Shown here: piece after piece, positions 1 to 10,244 of the stretch | Layout of the letters: every line of letters starts with the position of its first letter | Numbering within the stretch: position 1 is the stretch's first letter | NCBI GenBank assembly: GCA_948567375.1 | Contig: OX419760.1 | Span: 50,344,001 to 50,408,000, forward strand | Length of the DNA: 64,000 nucleotides | Origin: Lunularia cruciata | Lineage: Eukaryota; Streptophyta; Marchantiopsida; Lunulariales; Lunulariaceae | Direction of reading: 5' to 3' | Translations under genes and position numbers: made by a program | Notes under the pieces: model-generated | What the model saw: only the letters and a program-made list of their open reading frames with translations | Databases searched by the model: none | Told to the model about the DNA's origin: nothing

Positions 1-1205
1 ACTTGTTACAAAAATTGACAAACAGATTGTAGGAGCTCAATTATCCAAAGGTGTCACTAGTACCCGGGGACTCATGTTTTGGGATGGCAAGTTATGGATC
101 CTGGATGACAAGGACCTAAGGACCACTATCCTAGCAGAATGTCATGACTCTACCATTTTTGGTTGGAGTGGAAAAAACCTTAGATGTAGCCAAAACAAAA
201 TTATTATTGGCCCAAGATAGGCAACAATATGATGGAGTATGTTCAAAGGTACCTCCTCAACCAAAAAAATAAAGCATCTAATCAAGCTCTCATAGGATTC
301 CTTCAACTCCTTCCTACTCTTGAACACTGTTGGGAACAAGTAAGCATAGATATGGTTTGTGAATTGCCCAAGACCACCTTAGGATTTAACTCCATCATCA
401 TCTTTGTTGATTGGCTTAGCAAAATGATCCATGTGTATCACATTGCCAAGGATGTGATGGCTCCCCAATTAGCTCAATTGTACTTAGATACTGTGTTTTC
501 TCACCATGGCTTGTCTCGGGTGCTCATCACTCCTAAGGGCACTCAATTCACCAGTTTGTTTTGGAGAACACTCTTTTGTCTCTTCAAAACCAAATTGGCC
601 ATGTCCATGACCTACCATCCATAGACCAATGGTCAGACGGAGCCGGCTAATTATACTATTAAGGACATGCTTAGGGACTTCACTCTAAAAGAGCAAGAAA
701 GGTGGGACACCTTATTTCCACTAGTGGAGTTTGCATATAACAATTCAATGCATCCATGTAGGTCATATCATTCTTCCTAATGTATGGAGAACATCCTTTC
801 ACACTATCAAGCTTGATGAAGATCCATGTGGTGGATATCAAGCTAAAGGCTATCAACACTTTTGTTTCCAGAATCCAACAAGGAGTGGAGAATGCCAAAA
901 ACAAGTTATAGATTGCTCAAAATTGACAAAAACAATGTGCAGATGCACACCGCCAACACCTAGATTTTGATGTGGGAGATCAAGTCTGGTTATCAACAAC
1001 CAACCTCACATTAGTTGGCCCTTGCAAGCTAAGACCACATTTTATGGAACCTTTTCCATACTTTGTCAAATTGGCAGAATAGCCTACCACCTCGAACTAC
1101 CAACTCACATGAAGATTCATCCAATATTCCATGTCTCCTTATTACATAGATATGCATCCCGACCAGAAAAATTTCCTTCCTTAAAAGAAAATTTGACCTT
1201 GTCCA
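1..1205 (+). pseudogene. Ty3/gypsy integrase remnant, chromovirus family A copy A1
   Basis: This is the 3' part of a pol gene whose 5' part lies outside the window. The region before about 230 resembles the integrase zinc-binding arm but is frameshifted. Positions 229-624 read as the catalytic core, with the first Asp in SIDMVCELP (349-351). The usual SDRG around the second Asp has become TPKG, so that Asp is lost. The third residue is kept as Glu in NGQTE (643-645), after a TAG at 622-624 in the same frame. The C-terminal part (about 970-1200) keeps the PTHMKIHPIFHVSLLH stretch typical of gypsy integrase tails. It is closely related to the integrase at 21071-22268. It is inactive: stops, frameshifts and a lost catalytic residue. 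Confidence 0.85.
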
Positions 1206-1276
1206 TTAGTCATTGATGACATAGAGGAGTTGAAAATGAACACATTCTTTAGAAGGGCATTTGAGGTACTCGCCAT

Positions 1277-1417
1277 CCGTGTGTGGAATACTTGGTACAT
1301 TGGAAAGGTTACCGCTTGTATGAGGCGACATGGGAGCCAATAGCCAACTTGACCCATGCACTAGTGTTAGTGAAATCTTTTGAGCAACAACTTTGCAACG
1401 AGGACGTTGCATCTTAA
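1277..1417 (+). pseudogene. Chromodomain at the C-terminus of family A integrase
   Basis: The frame gives VEYLVHWKGY, then LYEATWEPIANL and a short tail ending in NEDVAS and a TAA stop at 1415-1417. VxYLVxWKGY followed by xTWEP is the core of a chromodomain, here with its aromatic residues kept. This places family A among the chromoviruses, whose integrase-borne chromodomain is thought to steer insertion to particular chromatin. The domain lies directly before the polypurine tract and 3' LTR, as expected. The linker back to the integrase core is frameshifted. Confidence 0.88.
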
Positions 1418-1428
1418 AAGGAGGGAGG
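1416..1428 (+). promoter_or_regulatory. Polypurine tract of family A
   Basis: The run AAAAGGAGGGAGG ends two bases before the 3' LTR and overlaps the pol stop codon. A polypurine tract primes plus-strand DNA synthesis in LTR retrotransposons. Confidence 0.75.
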
Positions 1429-1430
1429 TA

Positions 1431-1871
1431 TGTAATACTATTAGGCCAGAAATTTTAGAGGCCTAAATGGAAGAATTAAGCCTTGAAATATGGATATTCC
1501 TCTTCCCAATGGAGAAAAGGTTGGCCTTCCCTCCTCCCTGGTTTGTCTCATTGAGAGCTTTTCAATGGTACCTCACCCATGTGATTTTGAGATTCTTACA
1601 AGAAGATTCCCTAAAAGATTCCCTTTGGTCAAAGCCTATTTGACCAACCAGATGGGACCAAGACCAACATGTCACCCATCCAAGCAAGTAATCTAAGGAG
1701 GGAGCTTGCTGAAAGGCCACCTATCCATGTACCTAATCCTATGGTGGAGCTTCCTTGGAAGAGATCCTCTTTGGCTTTATAATAAAGAGAAGGTGCTCCT
1801 TTGGTGCACTAGAGTTTGAGTGTGGAATTCTTGTTTTCATTATTATGTTTCTCTATCCTTGGAATATTACA
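1431..1871 (+). mobile_element. 3' LTR of family A copy A1 (short form)
   Basis: The LTR starts TGTAATACTA and ends GAATATTACA, so it has TG...CA ends within a longer TGTAATA/TATTACA inverted terminus. A TATA-like box TATAATA lies at 1778-1784, followed by AAAGAGAAGGTGCTCC, which recurs in the other family A LTRs. At about 441 bp it is shorter than the solo copies at 20238 (724 bp) and 23897 (738 bp) because it lacks about 300 bp of the 5' (U3) part. The matching 5' LTR lies outside the window. Confidence 0.88.
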
Positions 1872-2760
1872 TGTTGGCACTTGGTGGTGATCCTTGGTGG
1901 AGTAGTTGTGGTGGTTATGGTTGCGGTTTGAGTTACATTGTCACAATAGAATTCTTTGGGGATTTTAGAGGAGATAGCACTACTATATGCAATGGGTTAC
2001 TCGGAGTGGCACTTAGTATCAACTTGTATCTTAGGTCCCAATGAGGGAGGAGATTGATTATGATTAAGAGTTTGATATATGAGTTGATTCAGTTGAAAAA
2101 GCACTTGGTCTATCTACACTATTGTTGTGGGACACAGACAAGATTTATGGAGCTCCCAAAGGCTTCAAGCGCTACTTTGGTATAATGGATACCATTGAGT
2201 TGGATGAGTTCATCTAAGAGTTTGATAGTTGGTATGATCTACAATAGATGTGGAATCCAACTTTGTTCACACCCTTCATGGTATGAAAGGGTTATTTTAG
2301 CACTTGGAGGGTCCATCAATGGATGATTATCATGAATTTAGGAGAGCTCACTTGGAGGGAGATCAAGTTATGGAGATAATATTGGTCTCCAAACCACATC
2401 TCCATCACTTCAGGTTTGGTAGCTAAGGGCAGATTGGCAATACTCATGAGTTCTAACTCTAGTAGCATTGGTGGATCTAGTGGAGGTGCACTAGTTGGAG
2501 ATGGTGCTACTACAAGTGGAGGTACCACTACAAGAAGTAGTGCAATATCGGGGTTTAACCCCATGGTGGAGTTCTTCCAATGCTTCAGGTAGAACTACCA
2601 AAGAGTGCGGACTAACAAACTGAGGAGCTTGTAGGAGTTCCAATGGAAGGTTAAAAAGAGCATATGGGAGGCATACATTTGCATGAGATGGTTGATCAGT
2701 TCCACTTAGGGAGTTACTAAAGCCCAAGTAGTCCAATTTTGATACGGGATCCTAGACAAG
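1872..2760 (+). pseudogene. Family M gag, duplicated upstream copy
   Basis: This stretch matches 4425-5290 along its whole length by eye and reads in broken frames as a gypsy gag capsid-like region: NPMVEFFQCFR, then a Leu/Arg/Trp-rich helix region and a tail (GVTKAQVVQF). Stops often fall where the paralogous copy has CAG or CAA. A Gly/Ser/Thr-rich linker (about 2460-2540) precedes the capsid part. The zinc knuckles found in the second copy are missing here because the similarity ends near 2760. It starts immediately after the family A LTR, so A1 probably inserted into a tandem or rearranged family M unit. Confidence 0.6.
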
Positions 2761-2844
2761 GAGTTGGGATATAGAGTATGTGATGTTATGTTGTTATAGG
2801 CTATAGGCTACAAACAAGTTTGATCTTTTAGAGCATCTCATTCC

Positions 2845-3172
2845 TATATTATCTCTATTTTATTTGTTAACACTTGGATACCTTTTGCACTTACTCTGCG
2901 CACCAAGTAGTCTACTTCAGACTTACCAAACTTGCACTTTGAGATTTTGGCATGTGATTGATTTTATCATATAATTTGGAGGACTTCTTGTAGATGTTGC
3001 TTGTGCTCCATCATCATCCTACTATAGACTATGATATCATGCAAGAAAATGATAACATATTTATCCAAGTATAGATGAAATATGTCATTCATTAAACTCA
3101 TGAAAGTGGCTGGTGTGTTGGTGAGTCCAAATGACATCACTAGGTACTCACAGTGACCATACCTTGTTCAAA
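2845..3172 (-). pseudogene. Antisense reverse transcriptase fragment of family A type
   Basis: Read on the minus strand this matches the reverse transcriptase of family A copy A2 around 19430-19720, including [17 protein letters not shown], where the catalytic FLDD motif is FLHD. The ends are abrupt: at 2845 it abuts family M gag and at 3172 the family M LTR-like sequence. No LTR accompanies it. It is an inverted fragment of about 330 bp, moved by rearrangement or template switching rather than a standard insertion. Confidence 0.75.
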
Positions 3173-3173
3173 A

Positions 3174-4081
3174 ATATCATGACATTTGTAGTGCCAAAGC
3201 TAGGTTGCTCAGAGATTGGAGTGGTAGTGTTGGTAGTCATAGGTAGTTACTCATAGACTACTTGTTAGCGGTCTGATTTTATGTTAGGGCTATAGATCAC
3301 ATGGTGAGACCAACCATCACTTGCACCATTTGCACCATTTGCACCATTGGATGTGCTATCAACACAACCATTAGGGCTAGAGACCTAGGTTGAGTAGAGG
3401 GTATAACTTCTAAGTACAACTCTAGAGAGTTCACTTCTTTGATGTTGAGCCTTTGAGTTCCTAAATATGGTGGACAAAGGCCGGCAAAGGCCAAATGATA
3501 GTTTGATTGATGTGGTTTGATTGTAATCAATGCTCAATTGTTGGCAGATCAATTGTTGGTAGATGGTTGAGTGAAGGATCAAGTACATACTTGATTTGAG
3601 TATGATTTGAGTAGAAGAAAAAACTAATTACATCAAAGAAGTGAGAGTTGGTAGATCATTGAGTGAAGGATCAAGTACATACTTGATTTGAGTGTGATTT
3701 GAGTGGAAGAAAGAATTAATTCATCAAAGAAGTGAGAGTCAAGGGAAAATTGGGAAGAAGAAAGGCAAAGAGTTTTGGGCTATGAGAGTAGAAGGGCAAG
3801 CATGTTGGCATAAGGCTAGCTAGTTTAGATGAAATTTTTTGTCATTGTTTGGCAAAATCTGCCCACCCTTCTAGATTATGTGCAATATGGTTGGAACCCC
3901 ATATCTTTGGTTTCTAGATTAGTGCCGTAGCCATATGGTCCACCTTCACTTCTTGTCCTAGTGATTGTTCCACTAATACCTATACACATGTTGCTTTGGC
4001 TAAGAGAGGTAGTTTGATCCTATTCTTGGTGATCTTGGTAGCTTAAGGAGCATGTTGACACTCTTATCATGTCAAATATCA
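3174..4081 (+). mobile_element. Putative 5' LTR of family M
   Basis: The first 570 bp match the 3' region of the same element at 23571-23896 plus 24635-24783 by eye, as expected for an LTR pair. The right end is set by CAAATATCA immediately before a primer-binding-like TGGTGGCAGAGT. Inside are three copies of TGCACCATT (about 3322-3350) and a 92-bp tandem duplication. The left end is uncertain because an antisense fragment abuts it. The other partner is truncated, so only part of the LTR can be confirmed by comparison. Confidence 0.5.
3558..3741. repeat. Tandem duplication, two 92-bp units
   Basis: The unit beginning GGTAGATNNTTGAGTGAAGG occurs at 3558 and again at 3650, with the shared interior AAGTACATACTTGATTTGAG. 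The corresponding place near 24700 has a single copy, so the duplication is specific to this LTR copy. Confidence 0.85.
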
Positions 4082-4083
4082 AA

Positions 4084-4095
4084 TGGTGGCAGAGT
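4084..4095 (+). promoter_or_regulatory. Primer binding site-like sequence of family M
   Basis: TGGTGGCAGAGT begins two bases after the putative LTR end. It resembles TGGTATCAGAGC, the initiator-Met tRNA complement used by many plant LTR retrotransposons. Two or three mismatches are present. About 330 bp of leader with no recognisable coding content follow (4096-4424). Confidence 0.45.
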
Positions 4096-4424
4096 CAATT
4101 TGGTGTTGATTTATGAGATAGAGGGTTTTGTTTAGACCTCTTCTGATTAGACTCCTTCCATTCTCTATTTTCTATTTTTGTACTATGTTTGTGTGAAGTG
4201 CCTTGACTTTAGAGCATTGGTGCTTTGGTGTGCTCTCAATGGTGAAATTGGAGTGATGACTAGTCAAACTACTTGTGTTTTTCTCTGGTGAGGCAAAAAG
4301 TGATGACCTACAGACCATGAGAGTAAGTGTTGTGATGGCATGTTACATGTGGCCCTTTCCCCTAGTGTAGTTGTTACAATTAGACTTACATTAGTGAGTG
4401 GTGTTCAGTGATGTTTACACTTGG

Positions 4425-5900
4425 TGTTGGTACTTGGTGGAGTACTTGTGGTGGTTATGGTTGCAATTTGAGTTACATTGTCACAATGGAATTCTTTGGA
4501 GATTATAGAGGAGATAGCACTACAATATGAAATGGGTTTACCCAGAGTGGTGCTTGGTATCATCTTGTATCTTAGGTCACAATGAAAGAGGAGACTAATT
4601 CTGATTTGGAGTTTGATATAGGAGTTGATTAAGTTGAGAGTGCACTTGGTATATCCACATTGTTGTTGTGAGATATTGACAAGATTTATGGGTTCTCCAA
4701 AGGCTTCAAATGCTACTTTGGTATAGTGGATACCATTAAGTTGGATGAGTTCATTTGAGTTCATTTTGATAGTTGGTGTGATCTACAACAAATGTGGAAC
4801 TCAACTTTGTTCACACCCTTCATGGTATAGAAGGGGTTATTTAAGCACTTAGAAGGTCCACCAATTGATAACTATCATAAATTTAGGAGAGCTCACTTGG
4901 AAGAGATTAAGCTGTAGAGACAATATTGGTCTCCAAACTACATCTCCATCACTTTAGGTTTGGTTGCTAAGGGTAGATTGGCAATACCCACGAGTTCTAG
5001 CTCGAATAGCATTGGTGGATAAAGTAGAGGTGCACTAGTTGGAGATGGTGCTACTACAAGTGAGGTACCACTACATGAAGTAGTGTAGTACCGAGGTTTA
5101 GCCCCATGGTAGAGTTCTTCCAAAGCTTGAGGTAGAACTACCAGGGAGTGCGGACTAACTAATTGAAGAGCTCGCAAAGAGTTCAAGTGGAAGGTTAGAG
5201 AGAGCTTATAGGAGGCATACATTTGCATGAGACAGTTGATCAGTTTCATTTACGGAGTTCCTAAGGTCCAGGTAGTCCAATTTGATATGGGATCCTAAAC
5301 AAGGAGTTGGGACATATTTTATGTGATGCTATGTTGTTAAAGGCTACTTCACCTACTTTGGCTAAGTGCATTGAGCTCAACATGGTGGAAGAGAGAGTGG
5401 TGACATTTGGATTTGGTAGGGAGACCTCATCCACAACTACTACTTCTTCTAGAGTGCAATAAAGTGCACCACGCCATGTTGACTTTTGAGGATAGAATGG
5501 GCAGCCCAAATTCTATAGAACAACTGGAGGGCTTAGTGTAGCTAGACCCTTATCTTCATTTTCACGTTAGCAATAGCCAATGAGTGGTGATGTTGCTTGT
5601 TGGACTTGTGGTAGACCTCATCACAAGAGATAGTGCACTTAGGGCAGTGGATATGATACCTTTGGTGCATCACATCTAGCACAAAGACAATATGACCATT
5701 GTCACAGATTTGGTCACACTAGTGATTGATGCATTGACCTTTCACCCAGAGTTACGGAGTTGTAGGGCTGCTATGGCAAGTAGTAGAGGAGCTCTAGGTC
5801 ATGGAGGACTAGGCGGTAGAGGTGGTGGTAGAGGATGCACACTTGGTAGGAGTGCAATACCTACCCTTGCTTTTGATACAACCATGGCTACCCGGATTAA
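4425..5900 (+). pseudogene. Family M gag with two CCHC zinc knuckles
   Basis: This is the gag polyprotein remnant of the methyltransferase-bearing element. The capsid-like part (about 5095-5340) is in broken frames. Two nucleocapsid knuckles lie in one frame: CWTCGRPHH...C at 5598-5636, with a stop where the last spacer residue should be, and YDHCHRFGHTSD.C at 5691-5732, whose first Cys is now Tyr. A Gly-rich tail (HGGLGGRGGGRG, about 5800-5835) follows, typical of RNA-binding gag ends. It lies about 330 bp downstream of the putative primer site and upstream of protease. Internal stops make it inactive. Confidence 0.7.
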
Positions 5901-6589
5901 GTAATTGGAATAGAGATTGGCTATATGGCCATAGCTCAGAGGAGATCAGATTTGGGTGCTAGGGCTTCCACCTCTTATGTTGGTGATAGAGATGTCATAG
6001 ACTTCATGTGTGGACTAGCACAAGTAGATACATCTATTTTGGTGATTAGGAGTGTCGTACTTGCTCTAGAGCCTAGATGAGCATCATGAGAGGAGAGGCT
6101 GGTAGATAGGTTAGACTTTCCCAATCTTTGACAATCTCTAAGGCACTCCAAACAACATGCATGGCTCATAGAAATCCTAATGCAGGTGTGGTAGGTGGTG
6201 ATGGAGTGCATGATAGACTAGATGCTAGTCAACTACCTACTACTACACAGATTGAGTCTGGTACAATGTTAGGGTTAGCTTAGTCAATTATATGTTTTCC
6301 GTTTATTCTCAACCAATGACATATTGACATTAGAAGTTGACCCAACTCTAATGTTTTGGTAGTTGCTACAATTTGTAAGAGTAGGGATGATGTGGTTCCT
6401 ATTACTAGAGCAAAGGTGGTTGATAGTGAAGTTGACTTGGTCAAAAAGCACGAGATCCACTTAGCAACTAGTGGTTTATGGCAAGCAATAGTAGTTAGAT
6501 TGGAGGAGTTACCAACTAGACCGGCCTTTTAGCAAGTGTGGTTCACACCTAGGGTTATCTTATTGGATAACTAGAGGAGGGTTTTTTGT
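5901..6589 (+). other. Family M gag-protease connecting region
   Basis: Plus-strand frames carry short coding-like runs with many stops, and no domain was recognised. It joins the Gly-rich gag tail to the protease on the same strand and has the CpG-poor, TAG-rich composition of its neighbours. It was probably coding in the ancestral element. Confidence 0.4.
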
Positions 6590-7010
6590 TTGGTGGAACC
6601 TTCAAGAAAGGTTCCACCATAGGGTCTTATTAGACTCTAGTGCATAAGCCCTATATTGGGGAAGGTTGTAATTGTTGGTCCAAAGCTATGAAAGATCAAT
6701 ATGGAGAGGTGTCCATTACAAATCTAGACATCTCTAGAGGATGATTCTACACAATACATCACATGTGGAGAGCTCATTTTCCAGATTCAACTAGTCATCA
6801 TTGATAGCTTTGTGGTGAGAGCCCAAGCTATTGCAACAATAGCAAAGTCATATGATATGCTAGTTGGTGGAGAAGTGTTGTACCCCATGGGTTTCAATAT
6901 TGTCTATTGGGAGGATACAACCTCCTATAGACCAAGTTTGCAATCAAATGAGGGACAAGTATATTTCTTACCAATACGCTTTAGTAGTGGTGGTCTTAGC
7001 TTACTATAGT
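6590..7010 (+). pseudogene. Family M retroviral-type aspartic protease
   Basis: The frame VLLDSSA (Asp codon 6633-6635) matches the catalytic D-S/T-G-A motif with Gly replaced by Ser. It is followed by the hydrophobic stretch expected around the flap and then, after a frameshift, by SYDMLVGGEVLYPMGF (about 6848-6895), which fits the second half of the domain. It would have processed the gag-pol polyprotein. It sits between the gag knuckles and the methyltransferase region. Stops, the frameshift and the active-site change make it inactive. Confidence 0.6.
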
Positions 7011-7333
7011 TAAGGACCATGGCATCAATTTCAAATTTTAGTGGTTTTATTGCTTGGCCTGGTGACTTATTGGAGGAGAACACTCATGTAGAGGATAGTC
7101 TAGTACCAAAGGAGATCAATCAAATATGGAGTACAAGTGGGATTTTTCAACCTACCTTAGATGTTCCATTGTGGAGTTTTGAGGAGGCATTGCAACAATA
7201 TGCAGATTAGTTGGAGCAATAGGCTTGAAGTGGAGCCTTTGTACCACCAAGAGACTAGTGTTAGGATGAGCCTCTAGATCCTATCACATTGTCACCTTTG
7301 GAAACCACACTCATTGCTTGGTAGTATCTAATA
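7011..7333 (+). pseudogene. Family M spacer between protease and methyltransferase
   Basis: A 63-residue open stretch (7019-7210) reads MASISNFSGFIAWPGDLLEE and onward, followed by VPLWSFEEALQQ. After a stop, frames continue into the methyltransferase motif I. No named domain was recognised. Its position and unbroken frame suggest an extension upstream of the methyltransferase. Confidence 0.4.
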
Positions 7334-8325
7334 GAGGGAGTATCTCTATTGGAGTTGTTTAGTAGGATTAACATTGGACTAGCTACAATATTACAAGCAA
7401 GTATACAAATACATAGGTACTTGTGTGTGGAGAGAGATAAGACCGCTAAGTAAGTCTCTCTACATCATGTGGCACACTTGGCCTATTAATATCCTGAGTT
7501 ATTACCAATATCAGCAGTTAGAGGTTACCAGAAGACCCTACTTGCAAATATTTTCTTGCTCAGGATGCAAATTTGGAGAGACATGGTCCCATTTATTTGG
7601 TGATTTATGGATGGCCATGTCAAGGACATACTCATGTTGGTTGAGGTCAAGGTTTATATGATCTTTCTTCTGATTTTTTTGGGAGATATTATGTATACTA
7701 TAATATCTTGAGGTTCATCGATCTATTTCTCCAACCTACATTTTGGAGAACGTCCCTTTGATGGGTGATTCATGTTCCTAATAGGTGGTGAGTACACATC
7801 AGGTCTATTCTTGGATGGGACTTGCCATGTTGTTGGATGCAACCAAAGTGGGATCATGGTCTCATTGTCTTTGTCTTTGGTGGACAAACCTCTTACCTTG
7901 AGAAGTTCTACAATGTGCTTATGATGGGATTCAAAGACTAGACCACCTTATTGTTGATGACATTTTGGATATTGGGCACCAATCTTAGATAGTGGTAGTG
8001 ACTAATAGGTCACGTATGGTAGTAGTGAACCTTTTTGGACAGCCTAGAGCTACTTTACCCACTCTTATGAGTTTCCCATGCTCCCATACTTTTCTAGAAT
8101 GAGATCTTGGACTTGTTTGGGACTCTCAATTACAATAGTTGGTGGAGCCCGATGCAAATGAGAGGGAGAAAATGATGGGTTTTTGTACTGGTATTATTGT
8201 TATTATATTAATGTTAGAGGCATCTATGCATCAAATGTTAGGTCAGGCTATGGACCTGAATTGTTTGATCTAAATCTTGAACCTTGGCTTGGCAAAGCAA
8301 CATAGGATGCACTTGATGTGCATCA
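7334..8325 (+). pseudogene. Cytosine-C5 DNA methyltransferase domain carried by retrotransposon family M
   Basis: Several motifs of the C5 cytosine methyltransferase fold appear in the right order, spread over three frames. Motif I is EGVSLLELFSRINIGLATIL (7334 on), the SAM-binding loop with Gly residues partly lost. A second-strand acidic motif follows in CVERD. After a frameshift comes motif IV, LVIYGWPCQGHT, whose catalytic Cys codon is 7618-7620. After another frameshift comes motif VI, YILENVPLMGD (ENV at 7746-7754), then LWWTNLLP (about 7890) where motif VIII is expected. The C-terminal end has ERExMGFxTG-like sequence and LGQAMDLN (8238-8261), equivalent to motifs IX-X. The Pro-Cys and Glu-Asn-Val pairs are diagnostic for enzymes that methylate carbon 5 of cytosine. 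The domain follows protease on the same strand, as a pol-encoded accessory domain. It is a pseudogene: at least two frameshifts and several stops. Confidence 0.82.
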
Positions 8326-8681
8326 TGTAATACCAATAGCTAGATGTATTCTCTAGAGGTGGAAATTGGTTGGTAACATCTAAAAGGATGGTGTGTATGA
8401 TAGACTAGGTAGATTAGATAGAGGTGTCACCAAAAGAGTACTTCTACTAATAGAGCAAAAGGCAAAAATAGTCTAAAAACTTTAGAGCTAATTTTTGAGG
8501 CCTAAATGGATGTATTAGACCTCAAAAATAAAAAGATTTTATATCCTTTGCATGAAATGGCTTGCCTTCCTCCCCCTCCCCCTCCCCAAATGATTTGTCT
8601 CATTGAGAGCTTTCCAATGGTACATCACCCACGTGATTTTGAGTTTATTAGAAGAAGATTCTCTAAAGATTCCTTTTTGTC
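8326..8681 (+). mobile_element. 5' LTR of family A copy A2, first half
   Basis: It begins TGTAATACCAATAGCTAG, like the LTR start at 63877 and close to those at 20238 and 23897. It runs through the conserved CTCATTGAGAGCTTTCCAATGG block and breaks at ...TTTTTGTC, where family B is inserted. The second half resumes at 16444 with GGTCAAAC, which aligns with CTTTGGTCAAAGC in the uninterrupted LTR at about 1620-1635. The insertion point in family M is immediately after the methyltransferase domain. Confidence 0.88.
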
Positions 8682-9309
8682 TATAACACCCATTTGTGCA
8701 TATGTGTGGTATTGTGATATTTAGCTTGGTATTACAAGTACTTAAGAGATATTATTTATATAGAGATAAAGGATGGTTCTATATTAGTCATGGTTAGCTA
8801 AAGTTAGTCATAGCTAAGATAGAGGGGACCTTACTTTAGAGGAAGTAGAAAAGATGAGCATCACTATTTTGGATTTTAGTGTGTTGACTTGGTATTATTC
8901 CTAGGTGTTTGGCTTTGGGGAAAGAGTTGAGAACTCTTGGGTCCGCAAGCCTTTTTGTTTTAGATTCTTCTTTAGTCCAAGGATAGCCCATGTGAATGGA
9001 TATTCTTTTCTACTTTTTGACTTTACTTGACTTTTAGTCTAGTAACTTGAGTTACTACAATAATTAGTAACTTTGGTACATAACTATTTCATAAGTATAT
9101 AAACAAGGGGTGAGGAGGTACTCATCATCCTTTCATTTACAACTATCTCTCTCTCTCATTGAGTTCTCTAGTGGGCAATGTCTTGAGTCTTGGAGTGTTA
9201 GCCTTGGAGAAGTATGATGGAGTTGGGGTTCCTTGTCTTCTTAATCCATGCTGCGCTACCATAATAGCCATCAGAGGTTCCTCGTGAGTGAGAGACAGGC
9301 CGGCTCACA
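8682..9309 (+). mobile_element. 5' LTR of family B
   Basis: It starts TATAACACCC (TG changed to TA; the 3' copy has TGTAACACCC) and ends GGCTCACA. A TATA box TATATAAA is at 9096-9103. Compared with the 694-bp 3' LTR it lacks about 66 bp; the gap lies between two copies of GCCCATGTGAA in the longer LTR, leaving one copy here. Confidence 0.9.
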
Positions 9310-9331
9310 TTTTTGGTTCCGTTGCCGGGAC
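9310..9331 (+). promoter_or_regulatory. Primer binding site of family B
   Basis: TTTTGGTTCCGTTGCCGGGA follows the LTR end directly. It closely resembles the TTTGGCGCCGTTGCCGGGGA-type primer site of Athila-like plant gypsy elements, so family B probably belongs to the non-chromovirus branch. The priming tRNA is not assigned. Confidence 0.7.
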
Positions 9332-10244
9332 CTCTCTAGAAGGCAAGATAATGTTCCGCGTTCAATTCTACATTAGGCAGAAGGAGGCTATGAGAGCTCA
9401 CTTGGAGAGAACATTAGGAGAGGAGAGGGCTGAACTTATGTTAGAGAACCAAGATCCATTTGTATACTTTGTAGTTCATTATGATGTCTTTGAAGTGATT
9501 TTGTACATCTTGTACACATGAGAGGATTTGGAGAGATTGTGTGAGGTGGATTGCAGATTTTGGGGATTAAGGTGATTTTGGGGATTAAGGTGATTTTGGG
9601 TAAAATCTCAAGTTTGGGATCTGAACTTGAAATTTCTACACATGATAGCTTAGGTTATCTTTTGGTTAGTGCACTTAGAATTATTGTGAGAGCTATTATG
9701 CACATTGGGCTAGAATTTTTGAAAGTTGATAGGGTAAACTGCTCCCGCAACTGCATGCTCTCTGGAAAATTATACATAGTCTGCAATTTCTTTAATTTTC
9801 AGTGGATTATTTTGAAACTTGCCAAGAAAATTAAGTATGTTATATCTTACCTTCTGACACAAAAATTAGAGAGAGATCATTCTTGAGCAGGGAGTTATGA
9901 GTTTTTGAAGTCAAGGGGGTGGTTTTCAGACCAAATCTGAAATATGTGCATTGAATAGAAAGATGTCTAGGCCAAATGGCTCAATGAAAAGATCTGAAAT
10001 TTTGCAGAGAGTGACACCCTAAAGTTGTGATTACGTGTGAAAAAATTTCAGAGGACTGTCACATACAAGTTGAGAGCTCTGAGTGAAATTGTGAGGAAGG
10101 GTCAATTCTGCATAGTGGAGATCTCATGCATGAGGAGTTTGAGAGCAACAAAAAGCATGTTTGAGTGTTTACATTCATCTTGGGAACATGGAGGGTCACC
10201 AAGAGTGGAAATTGAGACTATGCAAGGTTTTCTAAGGGTTTGAG
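9332..10244 (+). other. Family B leader, mostly non-coding
   Basis: A short open stretch (9288-9521) follows the primer site, reading FRVQFYIRQKEAMRAHLERT, which resembles the start of a gag-type coiled helix. Beyond it all frames are broken. An 18-bp tandem repeat (ATTTTGGGGATTAAGGTG, 2.4 copies) lies at 9557-9600. Nothing else was recognised. Confidence 0.5.

Noticed and set aside
3322-3350. Three copies of a 10-bp TGCACCATT unit as a CRISPR-like or regulatory array
   Set aside because: No spacers, only three adjacent copies, plant nuclear context; simple slippage.
8321-8325. CATCA at 8321 and CATCATCA near 22289 as a target duplication of family A copy A2
   Set aside because: No 3' LTR precedes the right-hand site and the element is truncated there, so it cannot be a true insertion duplication; the motif is short and common.
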